Shown piece by piece: positions 23,545 to 32,074 of a stretch of DNA of 51,197 nucleotides. Every line of letters begins with the position of its first letter. Position 1 is the stretch's first letter. This stretch comes from UBA2336 sp046294915 (GTDB lineage: Bacteria > Bacteroidota > Bacteroidia > Cytophagales > Cyclobacteriaceae). A program made the position numbers and the translations under genes. The DNA lies in contig JBKBOE010000011.1 in NCBI GenBank assembly GCA_046294915.1, positions 1 to 51,197 of the forward strand, read 5' to 3'. Under the pieces are notes generated by a model. That model was not told where the DNA came from, did no database searches, and saw only the letters and a list, made by a program, of their open reading frames with translations.

Positions 23545-26496
23545 TTATTGGTTGAACCGGGGTACCTGTGTGGCGTATTTTTCGTAGGCCTGTTCATACC
23601 GTTCGGCCAGTTCGGCTTCACCGTACTTGTAAAGTACGCGTTGTATTTCGCCCAGCACGGCTATGTTATTGTACAGGTCACGGTCGAAGAATCCTTTCCT
23701 TATCATATAGGCGGCCATGTCATCAACCCGGTTGCCAATAACGGTAGCAATCTCAACGGCTTTTTCTTTCTCCCCCACCTCAAAGAGCATTTCCAGCATC
23801 AGGGCGTTGGTAAAGTCATACGGTACGCCTTTATCGGGCATCACCTCCAGGCTACGCAACAATACTTCGCGTGCCCTAACGGTATCCGATTTCATGAGCA
23901 GGGCCTCGGCAACGTCATTAAAAGTGCTTCGATGATTCTGAACAAAGTTCCGGTAATCAACGCTGTAGAAAACGGTAGGGTCGTCAAGTCCTCTGAACCG
24001 AAACTTGTTCATAATGTTATCATACGCGACTTCCGTATTCACAAGGCGCGTACGCGGGTTGGGGTTTTGAATAGGAAGAATGCGAAACGCATTTCCCTCA
24101 CTTACTACAAACGGTTTCAGATCAATGTTAAATTGTTCAAGGGAGGTGTTATTGACATAAAGCGGTCTTTCCCAGTTGTTAGTAAGCATCAGATCCAGCA
24201 AGGCCAGATCTTGTTTCAGCAGGCTGTTCCTGCGTACACGCAGGCGCATTTCAGTTACCAGCATATCTTCCATGCCTTTCGGGATGATGCCGAGCTTTTT
24301 AACCAGGGCCGTATCCACTTTCAACACCAGTTCTTTGGAGGGAATCATGTTGGTGTTGGGGTAGTACGGATGCAGCAGGGTTTTGCTGTTTTTCTTAATC
24401 AGGTCAATGTATTGGGCCAGGTCAATGCTTTTAATGCCGGTTTCCTGATACATTAATCCTTCGTTCGGCCCCCCCTGCCGGTAGTGCTCAGGGGTAAGCG
24501 TATAGGGAAATGCCTCCGATTGGTAATGCTTGCGCATGCTCTGTTCAATGTACCAATCGGTATTGTAGTAGCTCAGCACCACCACGCGCATGTCGGTGCG
24601 GATGCCCTCCACTTCTTGTGCGTACCACAGGGGGAATGTATCATTATCGCCACCGGTAAATAATATTCCGTTCGGGGCACACGATTCCAGGTAATTGTTG
24701 GCCGAGTCAACCGAGAAGTAACGGTTTGAACGGTTGTGATCATCCCATCCTTCGATGGCCATCAGTGCCGGAGCCGTAAAGGCAATTAGGGTAGCGGTAA
24801 GAGCGGCTGCTTTGGCATTTTTAATGAATTTACCGATACCCGATGCCAGACCAATAACGGCCAGGCCAATCCAAAAGGCAAAAGCGTAGTACGAGCCGGA
24901 GTAAATGTAATCGCGTTCGCGCGGTTCAGAAGGCGGAGAGTTCAGGTAAATAACCAGCGCCACACCCGTAAGGATAAAAAGCAAGCCGATGACACCGGCA
25001 TTCTTCGGATCTTTTACGGCCTGATAGTACAACCCGAAAAATCCAAGAATAAATGGGATCATAAAAAAGTTATTGCGGGCCTTGTTGTACGAAACCATTT
25101 CCGGAACGTCTTCAAACCAACTGTTCGGCCCCAGCCAGTCGGCCCCGATTTCATCGCCCTCGCGGCCGGCAAAGTTCCACATGAAGTAGCGAATGTACAT
25201 CCAGCCAATCTGGTGGCTGAACATGAAGCGCATGTTATCGGAGAAGGTGGGCTTCTGGCCTTCCTTTAACCCCAGCTTTGACCTATAGATGGAAGCATGG
25301 TTATCGGTGGTGCTGTACACACGCGGCAGGATGGTCATGTGGGCGGGGTCGTATATATATTCGCGTTTCCGGTCGATAATTTCGTATTTGTCTTTACCCT
25401 TTTTATACACCGGTGCGCCTTCTTTAATGTCGATGATTTGGGCCGTATAGTACTGCCCGTAAAGTAAAGGCCGGCTTCCGTATTGCTCGCGCTTCAGGTA
25501 GCTTACAAAACTCATTACATCGCTGGGGTCGTTTTCGTCAATGGGGGTATTGTAGTTTGAGCGGATTACGATTACAGCGTAGGATACATAGCCGATGAGA
25601 ATGAATGCAGTGCTTAGTAAAAAGGTATTCAACACAGGTTTAACCCGTTGCTGGCTGTACAGGATTCCGTAAACCAGGCTGCCGATGATAATTACACTGA
25701 ATACGATTACACCGGATCCAAAAGGAAGGCCCAGTGAGTTTACAAAAAACACTTCAAAGCCTCCGGCCAGCGAAGGAAGGCCGGGAATAATAATGTCGTT
25801 AATAAAGATGATGAGCAAACCGCCTACCAGCAGTGTTGCGATAATGCCCCAACGCGAGGGCGTATATTTTTTAAAGTAAAAGATTAAGGCCAGTGCCGGT
25901 AGAGTAACCAGGTTTAGCAAGTGAACACCAATGGACAACCCTATGACATAGGATATCAGGATAATCCACCGGTTGGCCTTGGCTTCATCCTCAATAGCAT
26001 CCCACTTGAGCATGGCCCACACCACCAGTGCGGTGAAGAACATTGACATGGAGTACACCTCGGCCTCCACGGCCGAAAACCAGATAGAGTCGGCAAAAGT
26101 CATGGCCAGTGCGCCTACCAGACCGGCACCCATCAGCAAAATGGTCTTATCGGTGGTAAGTTCTTCAGGCTTTGAAAGGTTGAGCAGCTTGCGCCCGAAA
26201 ATGGTAATTGACCAGAAGGTGAACAGGGAGGCAAAGGCACCGGCCAGTACACTGGAGAAGTTAATCCAGTAGGCAACACGGGTTACATCACCCAGTGCCA
26301 GAAACGAAAACATACGGCCGATGAGCAGAAACAACGGGGCACCGGGCGGGTGAGGCACTTCCAGTTTGTAGGATACGGCTATAAACTCCCCGCAGTCCCA
26401 ATAACTGGCGGTTTCTTCCATGGTTAGCCAGTAAGCTGTTAAGGCGATGGTGAATACAATCCAACCTGTTATGTTATTGACCTTTTGAAAATTCAT
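23545..26496 (-). CDS. GT117 / DUF2723 multi-pass membrane glycosyltransferase-like protein
   Basis: The 983-residue protein starts with the DUF2723 hallmark segment ASYWDCGEFI followed by HPPGAPLF (about 30-60), with about a dozen hydrophobic segments in the first 580 residues. The later part (about 600-983) is soluble, with a conserved-looking FTGGDNDTFPLWY segment and helical repeats near the C-terminus. DUF2723 is classed as a GT-C glycosyltransferase (GT117) related to protein O-mannosyltransferases. The WDCGEF acidic motif would be the catalytic loop. Substrate unknown; transfer of sugars to exported proteins or envelope lipids is inferred. Confidence 0.88.
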   Translation of the reverse strand: MNFQKVNNITGWIVFTIALTAYWLTMEETASYWDCGEFIAVSYKLEVPHPPGAPLFLLIGRMFSFLALGDVTRVAYWINFSSVLAGAFASLFTFWSITIFGRKLLNLSKPEELTTDKTILLMGAGLVGALAMTFADSIWFSAVEAEVYSMSMFFTALVVWAMLKWDAIEDEAKANRWIILISYVIGLSIGVHLLNLVTLPALALIFYFKKYTPSRWGIIATLLVGGLLIIFINDIIIPGLPSLAGGFEVFFVNSLGLPFGSGVIVFSVIIIGSLVYGILYSQQRVKPVLNTFLLSTAFILIGYVSYAVIVIRSNYNTPIDENDPSDVMSFVSYLKREQYGSRPLLYGQYYTAQIIDIKEGAPVYKKGKDKYEIIDRKREYIYDPAHMTILPRVYSTTDNHASIYRSKLGLKEGQKPTFSDNMRFMFSHQIGWMYIRYFMWNFAGREGDEIGADWLGPNSWFEDVPEMVSYNKARNNFFMIPFILGFFGLYYQAVKDPKNAGVIGLLFILTGVALVIYLNSPPSEPRERDYIYSGSYYAFAFWIGLAVIGLASGIGKFIKNAKAAALTATLIAFTAPALMAIEGWDDHNRSNRYFSVDSANNYLESCAPNGILFTGGDNDTFPLWYAQEVEGIRTDMRVVVLSYYNTDWYIEQSMRKHYQSEAFPYTLTPEHYRQGGPNEGLMYQETGIKSIDLAQYIDLIKKNSKTLLHPYYPNTNMIPSKELVLKVDTALVKKLGIIPKGMEDMLVTEMRLRVRRNSLLKQDLALLDLMLTNNWERPLYVNNTSLEQFNIDLKPFVVSEGNAFRILPIQNPNPRTRLVNTEVAYDNIMNKFRFRGLDDPTVFYSVDYRNFVQNHRSTFNDVAEALLMKSDTVRAREVLLRSLEVMPDKGVPYDFTNALMLEMLFEVGEKEKAVEIATVIGNRVDDMAAYMIRKGFFDRDLYNNIAVLGEIQRVLYKYGEAELAERYEQAYEKYATQVPRFNQ

Positions 26497-26597
26497 GCTT
26501 TTCGCTGTTCGTTTAAATGGAATGCAAGGGAATTTGATTACAAATAAAGGGCGAAAATAAGAAAATAGCAGATAGCATTATTTAGCGGGTAATTGAT

Positions 26598-27230
26598 CTA
26601 TTTATATACGATCATGTAGAAGATCAGCCAAAGGAAGAAGATAAGCACATACGATGCAGCAACAATAAACCAGACCACCCGCTTTTCTTTACGCGCGTAG
26701 TGATGAATTCCTGCTACCAGTAAAAACCAGTAGATGATTTCAAAAACATTTAAGGCGCGTAACGGGTAAGCATAACGGGTGTTCAGGGAATAATAATCGA
26801 AAAAGTGCATGAGCGAAAGCGGATAAAACGCACCGATGTCGGAATACCGTGGGTCAGGAACAATGAAAATAAACCAAAGTATTTTTATTAATTCCGGTAT
26901 CAGAAAAATAAATTCCGCCCCGATAACCACCCCCCAGCACTGGGCATAGGTAACCCGGTAGCCAAACATAAAGCAGCCCACCCAAATTACAAATGCGATT
27001 ATGGTGAATTTCCACAGGTAAACAATCGGTATGGATATAAATTGCAAGGTGCTCAGAACTTTTAATACCATGCCTTCGGGGCGGTCTTGCAGAAACTCAA
27101 AGGCTGCGGTTTCGTTTTCAATAAATGATTTCTTTACATACAACAGAAAAACGGTGAGCAGGCAAAGCAACACAAACAACAGCCTTTTGTCGGCCGCGAA
27201 TATTGACTTAGTTTCGTGATGGGTTTGCAT
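26598..27230 (-). CDS. Integral membrane protein of unknown function
   Basis: Using ATG 27230 the protein has 210 residues with about five hydrophobic segments (near 15-32, 58-85, 97-118, 160-177 and 186-207). It has a conspicuous VPDPRYSDIGAFYPLSL loop between helices three and four. The arrangement is reminiscent of YIP1-like membrane domains but no family is claimed. A longer frame reaches 27359, but that would run into the divergent TPR gene, so 27230 is preferred. It lies 101 bases upstream of the GT117 gene on the same strand. Confidence 0.7.
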   Translation of the reverse strand: MQTHHETKSIFAADKRLLFVLLCLLTVFLLYVKKSFIENETAAFEFLQDRPEGMVLKVLSTLQFISIPIVYLWKFTIIAFVIWVGCFMFGYRVTYAQCWGVVIGAEFIFLIPELIKILWFIFIVPDPRYSDIGAFYPLSLMHFFDYYSLNTRYAYPLRALNVFEIIYWFLLVAGIHHYARKEKRVVWFIVAASYVLIFFLWLIFYMIVYK

Positions 27231-27255
27231 AATTCCGAAGACAGAAGCGGTAAAG

Positions 27256-28467
27256 ATGGTTAAAATAAGAATTTTTGGTGCAGGGGTGGTTTTTACGCTT
27301 TGCGGGTTAGTCGCTGGCCCGGCTGCATGGGCACAATCGGCAGTAAAAAAAGATACCACTATTATTTTGATTTCCGATCTGGGTGTTCAGTTAGAGTGTG
27401 CCCAGGCTCTTAATGATTTGTACAATTTTAAGTTCCATAAAGCCGAAGAGCAATTCAGGTACCTGCGGTATAAGTACAAGTGGCATCCGCTACCCTATTT
27501 TTTAATGGGTATGATTGAATGGTGGAAAATCATGCCGAATACCAAAAACGAAGCCCACGATAAAACTTTTTTTGCCTACATGGATTCAACCATCCTGGTC
27601 GCTGAGAATTTGTTCAAAAAACAACCGGCTTATAAAATTGAAGCGGCTTTCTTTTTGTCGGCTGCCTATGGATTTAAAGCGCGGTTGTATTCCGATGAAT
27701 TTCGCAAAAACTGGAGGAAGGCCGCAACGGCCGGTAAAAATGCACTGGATTATTTGGAAATCAGCAAATCGAAACAAGACCTGAGTCCTGAGTTACTTTT
27801 TGGCGATGGGCTGTTTAATTACTTTTCCGTGTGGGTTCCGGAAAATTACCCTACACTGAAACCCATTATGTGGTTTTTCCCGAAAGGCGACAAGAAACTG
27901 GGTCTGGAGCAGCTAAAGGAAGTTTCGTACAATGCCTTTTACACGCGCACCGAAGCGATGATTTGGCTGATGCGGATTTTGAACAATTATGAGAACGATG
28001 ACCCGCGGGCTTTTCAGATAAGCGAATACCTGTACCAAACCTACCCGGATAATCCGTTCTTTCACCGGTACTATGCCCGCATGCTGTATGGCATGGGCCG
28101 TTATGCACAAGCTGAGCCGGTTTGTAAAAATATACTTAGCCGGGTGGATAGCGCTTACACCGGTTACGAAGCCAACACCGGCCGGTATGCTGCGTTTTTT
28201 CTGGGCCAGATTTACGAAGCACGCAGAAACTATGATGAGGCAAAAAAGTACTATCAATTATGCATCCGTTATGCCGAAGAACTTGATCTGTACGAATCAG
28301 GGTATTACCTGTACTCGTTAATAGCCCTGGGCGAGATTGCCGAAAGGCAAGGCAACAAAAAAGAAGCTGAGAAGTATTTTAAAGAAGTGAAGAAACGGGC
28401 CAAACGGAAAGATGAAGCCTTTAAAGCAGCTAAACAAAGGTTGAAGAAGATGGAAAAGGTGGATTAG
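27256..28467 (+). CDS. Exported tetratricopeptide-repeat protein
   Basis: The 403-residue product has an N-terminal signal peptide (about 1-26, AWAQ). Helical repeats follow, clearest at the C-terminus (EARRNYDEAKKYYQLCI and IAERQGNKKEAEKYFKE). The N-terminal 200 residues include FHKAEEQFRYL, another TPR-like helix pair. Likely periplasmic and a protein-interaction scaffold. It starts 25 bases from the divergent membrane protein gene, so their promoters must overlap opposite reading frames. No partner can be named. Confidence 0.8.
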   Translation: MVKIRIFGAGVVFTLCGLVAGPAAWAQSAVKKDTTIILISDLGVQLECAQALNDLYNFKFHKAEEQFRYLRYKYKWHPLPYFLMGMIEWWKIMPNTKNEAHDKTFFAYMDSTILVAENLFKKQPAYKIEAAFFLSAAYGFKARLYSDEFRKNWRKAATAGKNALDYLEISKSKQDLSPELLFGDGLFNYFSVWVPENYPTLKPIMWFFPKGDKKLGLEQLKEVSYNAFYTRTEAMIWLMRILNNYENDDPRAFQISEYLYQTYPDNPFFHRYYARMLYGMGRYAQAEPVCKNILSRVDSAYTGYEANTGRYAAFFLGQIYEARRNYDEAKKYYQLCIRYAEELDLYESGYYLYSLIALGEIAERQGNKKEAEKYFKEVKKRAKRKDEAFKAAKQRLKKMEKVD

Positions 28468-28475
28468 GTTAATTC

Positions 28476-28558
28476 TTCGTTGTCCGTTATTCGTTATTGG
28501 TTAATAGGTATGGGTTGTTATATCTTTCTTCAATAATCCACGGATAACGAACAACGAA
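28476..28558. repeat. Imperfect inverted repeat in an intergenic gap
   Basis: TTCGTTGTCCGTTATTCG at 28476-28493 pairs with the reverse complement of 28541-28558 at 16 of 18 positions, with a 47-base spacer. Both arms are A/T-rich permutations of TTCGTTGTTCGTTAT. It lies directly after the TPR gene and before a TTG-started membrane protein gene, so it may end one transcript or be a dispersed intergenic element. Confidence 0.6.
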
Positions 28559-28588
28559 TTGCGAACAAATAATATCAACAACTGAAAA

Positions 28589-29920
28589 TTGGAACTCCGC
28601 GATCTTATCGTAACCCCCATTGTCATCATACTGGTGTATGTAGCAGCCTATTTTATCAGGCCATGGGTTACCGATGAAGTTACCCGCAGGTATTTTTTTC
28701 CAGCCCTCACCCTCAGGATATTCTGTGCTATTGCGCTCGGATTCCTCTACCAGTTTTATTATTCCGGTGGCGATACCTTTAATTTTCATACACATGGCAG
28801 CCGGGTAATCTGGGAGGCGTTTATGGAATCATCAGTTTTAGGATGGAAATTGCTAACGTCAGCCGGTGAGCCGGTGCAGGGTGCTTACAATTACACTTCG
28901 GCCATAATCTTTTATACCGATCCGTCATCATTTTTTATTGTCAGAATAGCAACTGTTTTTGACTTACTGACATTTTCATCGTACACGGGCACGGCTGTAT
29001 TATTTGCCGTGGTGAGTTTTTCAGGAGCATGGTCGTTATTTACTGCATTTTATCGCGAAACACCTGATCGGCACCCCTGGATTGCCATGGCTACACTTTT
29101 TATTCCTTCGGTAATTTTTTGGGGATCAGGATTATTAAAGGATACCATTACGCTTGCCGCTATAGGGTTTCTTACATTAGCCATCAGTAATTTGTTTCGT
29201 TTTAATCGAAACAAGATGTGGTCATTGGCCATGTTGTTTCTAAGTGTTGGTCTCCTTTATGCGGTAAAAAAATATATCCTACTTAGTTTTTTGCCGGCAG
29301 CCATTTTATGGATTTATGCTAGTTATCTGGCTCGTATTAAATCCTTAGTTCTCAAGCTATTAATAGTTCCGGTAATAGGCGGCCTGCTGGTAGTTAGCGG
29401 ATATTACTCCATTATTTTAATCGGTAAAGATGATCCAAAATACTCGCTCGAGCGGATAGCCACCACTGCCCAAATAACGGCTTACGATATTGGGTTCTAT
29501 ACAGGTAAAGATGCCGGCAGTGGCTATTCGCTGGGAGAACTGGACGGAACCTTTGCAAACATGCTTTCAAAAACACCGCAGGCCATCAATGTTACGCTGT
29601 TCAGGCCGTACTTGTGGGAAGTTAAAAATCCGCTGATGTTGCTTTCGGCATTAGAAAGTTTGGCTTTACTGATACTAACGTTCTGGCTGGTTATTCGACA
29701 CGGAGTTTCGGTACTTCGGCTATTCAGGCATCCTACTATACTATTCTGCCTGGTATTCAGCCTTTCGTTTGCATTTGCCGTTGGGGTTTCCACTTTTAAT
29801 TTTGGCACACTGGCCCGTTATAAAATACCCCTGCTGCCATTTTATGTGTTGGCCTTGGGGTATATTTTGCATTATTCAAATAATGAAAGGAAGCGTGCTG
29901 AGTTGGCGGTTACCGAATAA
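28589..29920 (+). CDS. Polytopic membrane protein of the polysaccharide locus (possible polymerase)
   Basis: This 443-residue protein has roughly ten hydrophobic segments with a long extracytoplasmic-looking stretch (about 280-350) that contains LFRPYLWEVKNP. This layout is like Wzy polymerases and other GT-C or O-antigen ligase-like proteins, but no diagnostic motif is seen and similarity is only architectural. The start is TTG 28589 (MELRDLIV); no ATG is available before the first helix. The C-terminus overlaps the convergent glycosyltransferase by 49 bases. It is the first gene of the surface-glycan region. Confidence 0.7.
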   Translation: MELRDLIVTPIVIILVYVAAYFIRPWVTDEVTRRYFFPALTLRIFCAIALGFLYQFYYSGGDTFNFHTHGSRVIWEAFMESSVLGWKLLTSAGEPVQGAYNYTSAIIFYTDPSSFFIVRIATVFDLLTFSSYTGTAVLFAVVSFSGAWSLFTAFYRETPDRHPWIAMATLFIPSVIFWGSGLLKDTITLAAIGFLTLAISNLFRFNRNKMWSLAMLFLSVGLLYAVKKYILLSFLPAAILWIYASYLARIKSLVLKLLIVPVIGGLLVVSGYYSIILIGKDDPKYSLERIATTAQITAYDIGFYTGKDAGSGYSLGELDGTFANMLSKTPQAINVTLFRPYLWEVKNPLMLLSALESLALLILTFWLVIRHGVSVLRLFRHPTILFCLVFSLSFAFAVGVSTFNFGTLARYKIPLLPFYVLALGYILHYSNNERKRAELAVTE

Positions 29921-30945
29921 TTTTCCTCTACGGTTTTCCTTCCGGCTTTACCCACTTTTTGGCGAAGTTCAACGTTGTCTATCAACAAGCTAAGGTATTT
30001 TACCCATGCTTCGGTGGTATCGCAAAGAAACCCGTTTATACCATGCTGAATAATTTCCCGGTTAACGCCTACCGGAGACATCAGGGTTGGTATTTCCAAT
30101 GCCATGTATTGAAGTCCTTTAAGACCGCATTTTCCCCGTGACCATTCATCATCCGGCAAAGGCATAATGCCTATATCGAAGTTTAACAGGTCTTCGACTT
30201 CACGGGTCAAGCTCCAGGCTTTGCCTGAAATTCCAAGTTTTTCGTTTCGGTACAAAGCGTCACCAATTACCTGAATCGCCACCCGGTTTCCGTAAAGATT
30301 TTTAAGTATTTCTAATGCAGGCAGGGCTTCCTTAAAATGATCGATGGTTGTTTTACTCCCGCTCCATCCAATGGTTACGGTTGGGCCTGGCATCTTTCCC
30401 CGGGGTATATACAAACCGGTATCGATGGTGGTAGGAATAATTACAACCGAGGGATTGAATTGGCGTGCGTATTCGGCCAGGTACGGGTTTCCGGCCACAA
30501 CAACATCTGCAAGTGAAATGATATGGTCGGTTTTACCGGGGTTCTTTAAAAAATTCAATTTTCTGTTTGGGCTGGTTGAAGACACCTGATGGAGCCAGAT
30601 GGAATCATCAAAATCGAAAATAATTTTTGCTTTTGTGTACGAAAAGAGTTTTTCGAAGAGGCTGGTCCCCAACATAAAGGCTTCACGTTGGATAAAGATG
30701 TAATCGTACCGATGCGCTTGCGCCAAATCGTTTATACGCCTGGTAATGCTTTTAAACAGAATCCAGGCCTTGGCCAGGTATTTACCCTGCGAATAGAAAA
30801 TTTTATCATCGCTTTCATTCAGTAAATAGGAGTGGTGTACGGCAAAGCCTTTTTGCTTAAGCAACGGCAGATATTGCTCGTACCGAAAGCGTTGTGAGGG
30901 CGACCGTCCCTCGCGGTGCATATCCAGGAATAAAACAGATTTCAT
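29872..30945 (-). CDS. Glycosyltransferase (GT4-like)
   Basis: A 357-residue GT-B fold protein. The N-terminal half has FLDMHREGRSPSQRFRYEQ, then IFDFDDSIWL. The C-terminal half has VTIGWSGSKTTIDHF, VIGDALY, the IGIMPLPDDEWSRGKCGLK segment and ALEIPTLMSPVG. The motif pattern is typical of family 4 transferases in Bacteroidota polysaccharide loci; donor and acceptor are unknown. It begins directly after the epimerase stop (30946) with no spacer, so both are in one operon. Confidence 0.85.
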   Translation of the reverse strand: MKSVLFLDMHREGRSPSQRFRYEQYLPLLKQKGFAVHHSYLLNESDDKIFYSQGKYLAKAWILFKSITRRINDLAQAHRYDYIFIQREAFMLGTSLFEKLFSYTKAKIIFDFDDSIWLHQVSSTSPNRKLNFLKNPGKTDHIISLADVVVAGNPYLAEYARQFNPSVVIIPTTIDTGLYIPRGKMPGPTVTIGWSGSKTTIDHFKEALPALEILKNLYGNRVAIQVIGDALYRNEKLGISGKAWSLTREVEDLLNFDIGIMPLPDDEWSRGKCGLKGLQYMALEIPTLMSPVGVNREIIQHGINGFLCDTTEAWVKYLSLLIDNVELRQKVGKAGRKTVEENYSVTANSARFLSLFE

Positions 30946-31941
30946 TTAATCGGCTAGCCAAACAGGCGGAAGTTTCTCCATGATTTCAATGTTTTCAAAG
31001 CGAGTGCTTTTTTTACTTCCTGTGCGCCTGGCCCAGTCGGCCATTTTCTTTAACCCCTCAGCCAGTGGAGTATAATTGATGTGGCCGAAAATTTCCCGGC
31101 ATTTTGTATGATCAGACCAGGCGTGCATCACTTCATTTCTAGCCTCGGTAAAATAGATTTCACCGGTTAACCCCATGGCCTTCATTACTTCTTGTGCGAG
31201 GGTTTTGACAGTATAATTTTGGTCGGCACCTACGTTTATAATTTCATTTCGCGCCTTGGGGTTTGTAACGCAGTTGGCAATCAATGGGGCGATGTCGCCA
31301 ATGTAACTGAATGCACGCGTTTGTTCACCATTACCAAAAATCGTAAGCGGTTTGTTTTGCATGAGTTGGTTCATGAAGATGCCTACCACATTGCGGTATT
31401 TATCACCAATATTCTGGTACTCACCGTAAACATTATGCGGCCGGAAGATGGTGTAATCTAATCCAAACATTTCGTGGGCGCATTTTAAGTCCTGCTCAAC
31501 GGCAAGTTTGGCAACTCCATAAGGATCCTCCGGTGCGGGCACCATGTTTTCGCGCAGGGGTAACTGCCCTTTTCCGTAAACGGCAATGGAGGAGGTGAAG
31601 ACAAACCGCTCAACTTTATGCTTAATGCTTTCGTTGATCAGATTAATGCTGCCAATGAGGTTATTTTCGTAATTGAATTTGCGTATAAAATGGCTGAGTC
31701 CCTCTGCGGCATAGGCAGCTAAGTGATAAACATAGGTAAAGGAATAATCCTGAAATAACCGGGTCATCAATTGGTGATCGGTAATGCTGCCTTGGATGAA
31801 GCGTGCCTTTTCCGGAACGTTTTCTTTAAAACCTCCGCTCAGGTCGTCTAGAATAACTACTGTATGCCCGAGTTTCAGTAACTCACGGCTAACGTGGGCA
31901 CCAATAAAGCCGGCACCTCCCGTTACAAGGGATGTTTTCAA
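30946..31941 (-). CDS. NAD-dependent sugar epimerase/dehydratase
   Basis: With TTG start at 31941 the protein has 331 residues and opens MKTSLVTGGAGFIGAH, the Rossmann NAD-binding motif of extended short-chain dehydrogenases. The catalytic S/T-Y-K triad is seen as FTSS (116-118) and PYGVAK (Tyr141, Lys145). It resembles UDP-glucose 4-epimerase/UDP-sugar dehydratase enzymes and would prepare a nucleotide sugar. A longer frame with TTG 31974 is possible but adds a non-family N-terminus. Substrate cannot be read from sequence. Confidence 0.85.
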   Translation of the reverse strand: MKTSLVTGGAGFIGAHVSRELLKLGHTVVILDDLSGGFKENVPEKARFIQGSITDHQLMTRLFQDYSFTYVYHLAAYAAEGLSHFIRKFNYENNLIGSINLINESIKHKVERFVFTSSIAVYGKGQLPLRENMVPAPEDPYGVAKLAVEQDLKCAHEMFGLDYTIFRPHNVYGEYQNIGDKYRNVVGIFMNQLMQNKPLTIFGNGEQTRAFSYIGDIAPLIANCVTNPKARNEIINVGADQNYTVKTLAQEVMKAMGLTGEIYFTEARNEVMHAWSDHTKCREIFGHINYTPLAEGLKKMADWARRTGSKKSTRFENIEIMEKLPPVWLAD

Positions 31942-31989
31942 TTTATTTTCTTTTTTATTGCGCAAGTTATACAATCGCTGGGATTCGAA

Positions 31990-32035
31990 TGGCCTGGAGG
32001 TAAATCATATCGTGATGAAAGGTATTGCCAGGCCA
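31990..32035. promoter_or_regulatory. Inverted repeat in the divergent epimerase-flippase promoter region
   Basis: TGGCCTGG (31990-31997) and its exact complement CCAGGCCA (32028-32035) are separated by 30 bases between two divergent transcripts. TTG 32025-32027 and TATATTTT 32047-32054 at 19-base spacing form a near-consensus promoter for the flippase, so the right arm overlaps the promoter spacer. A regulatory role is inferred. Confidence 0.4.
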
Positions 32036-32074
32036 ATAGGCGCAAATATATTTTTTTCCGAAGTTTGACCTGCC

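Noticed and set aside
23548..24456. 302-residue plus-strand frame antisense to the GT117 gene
   Set aside because: Shadow of a strongly supported gene; composition follows the other strand.
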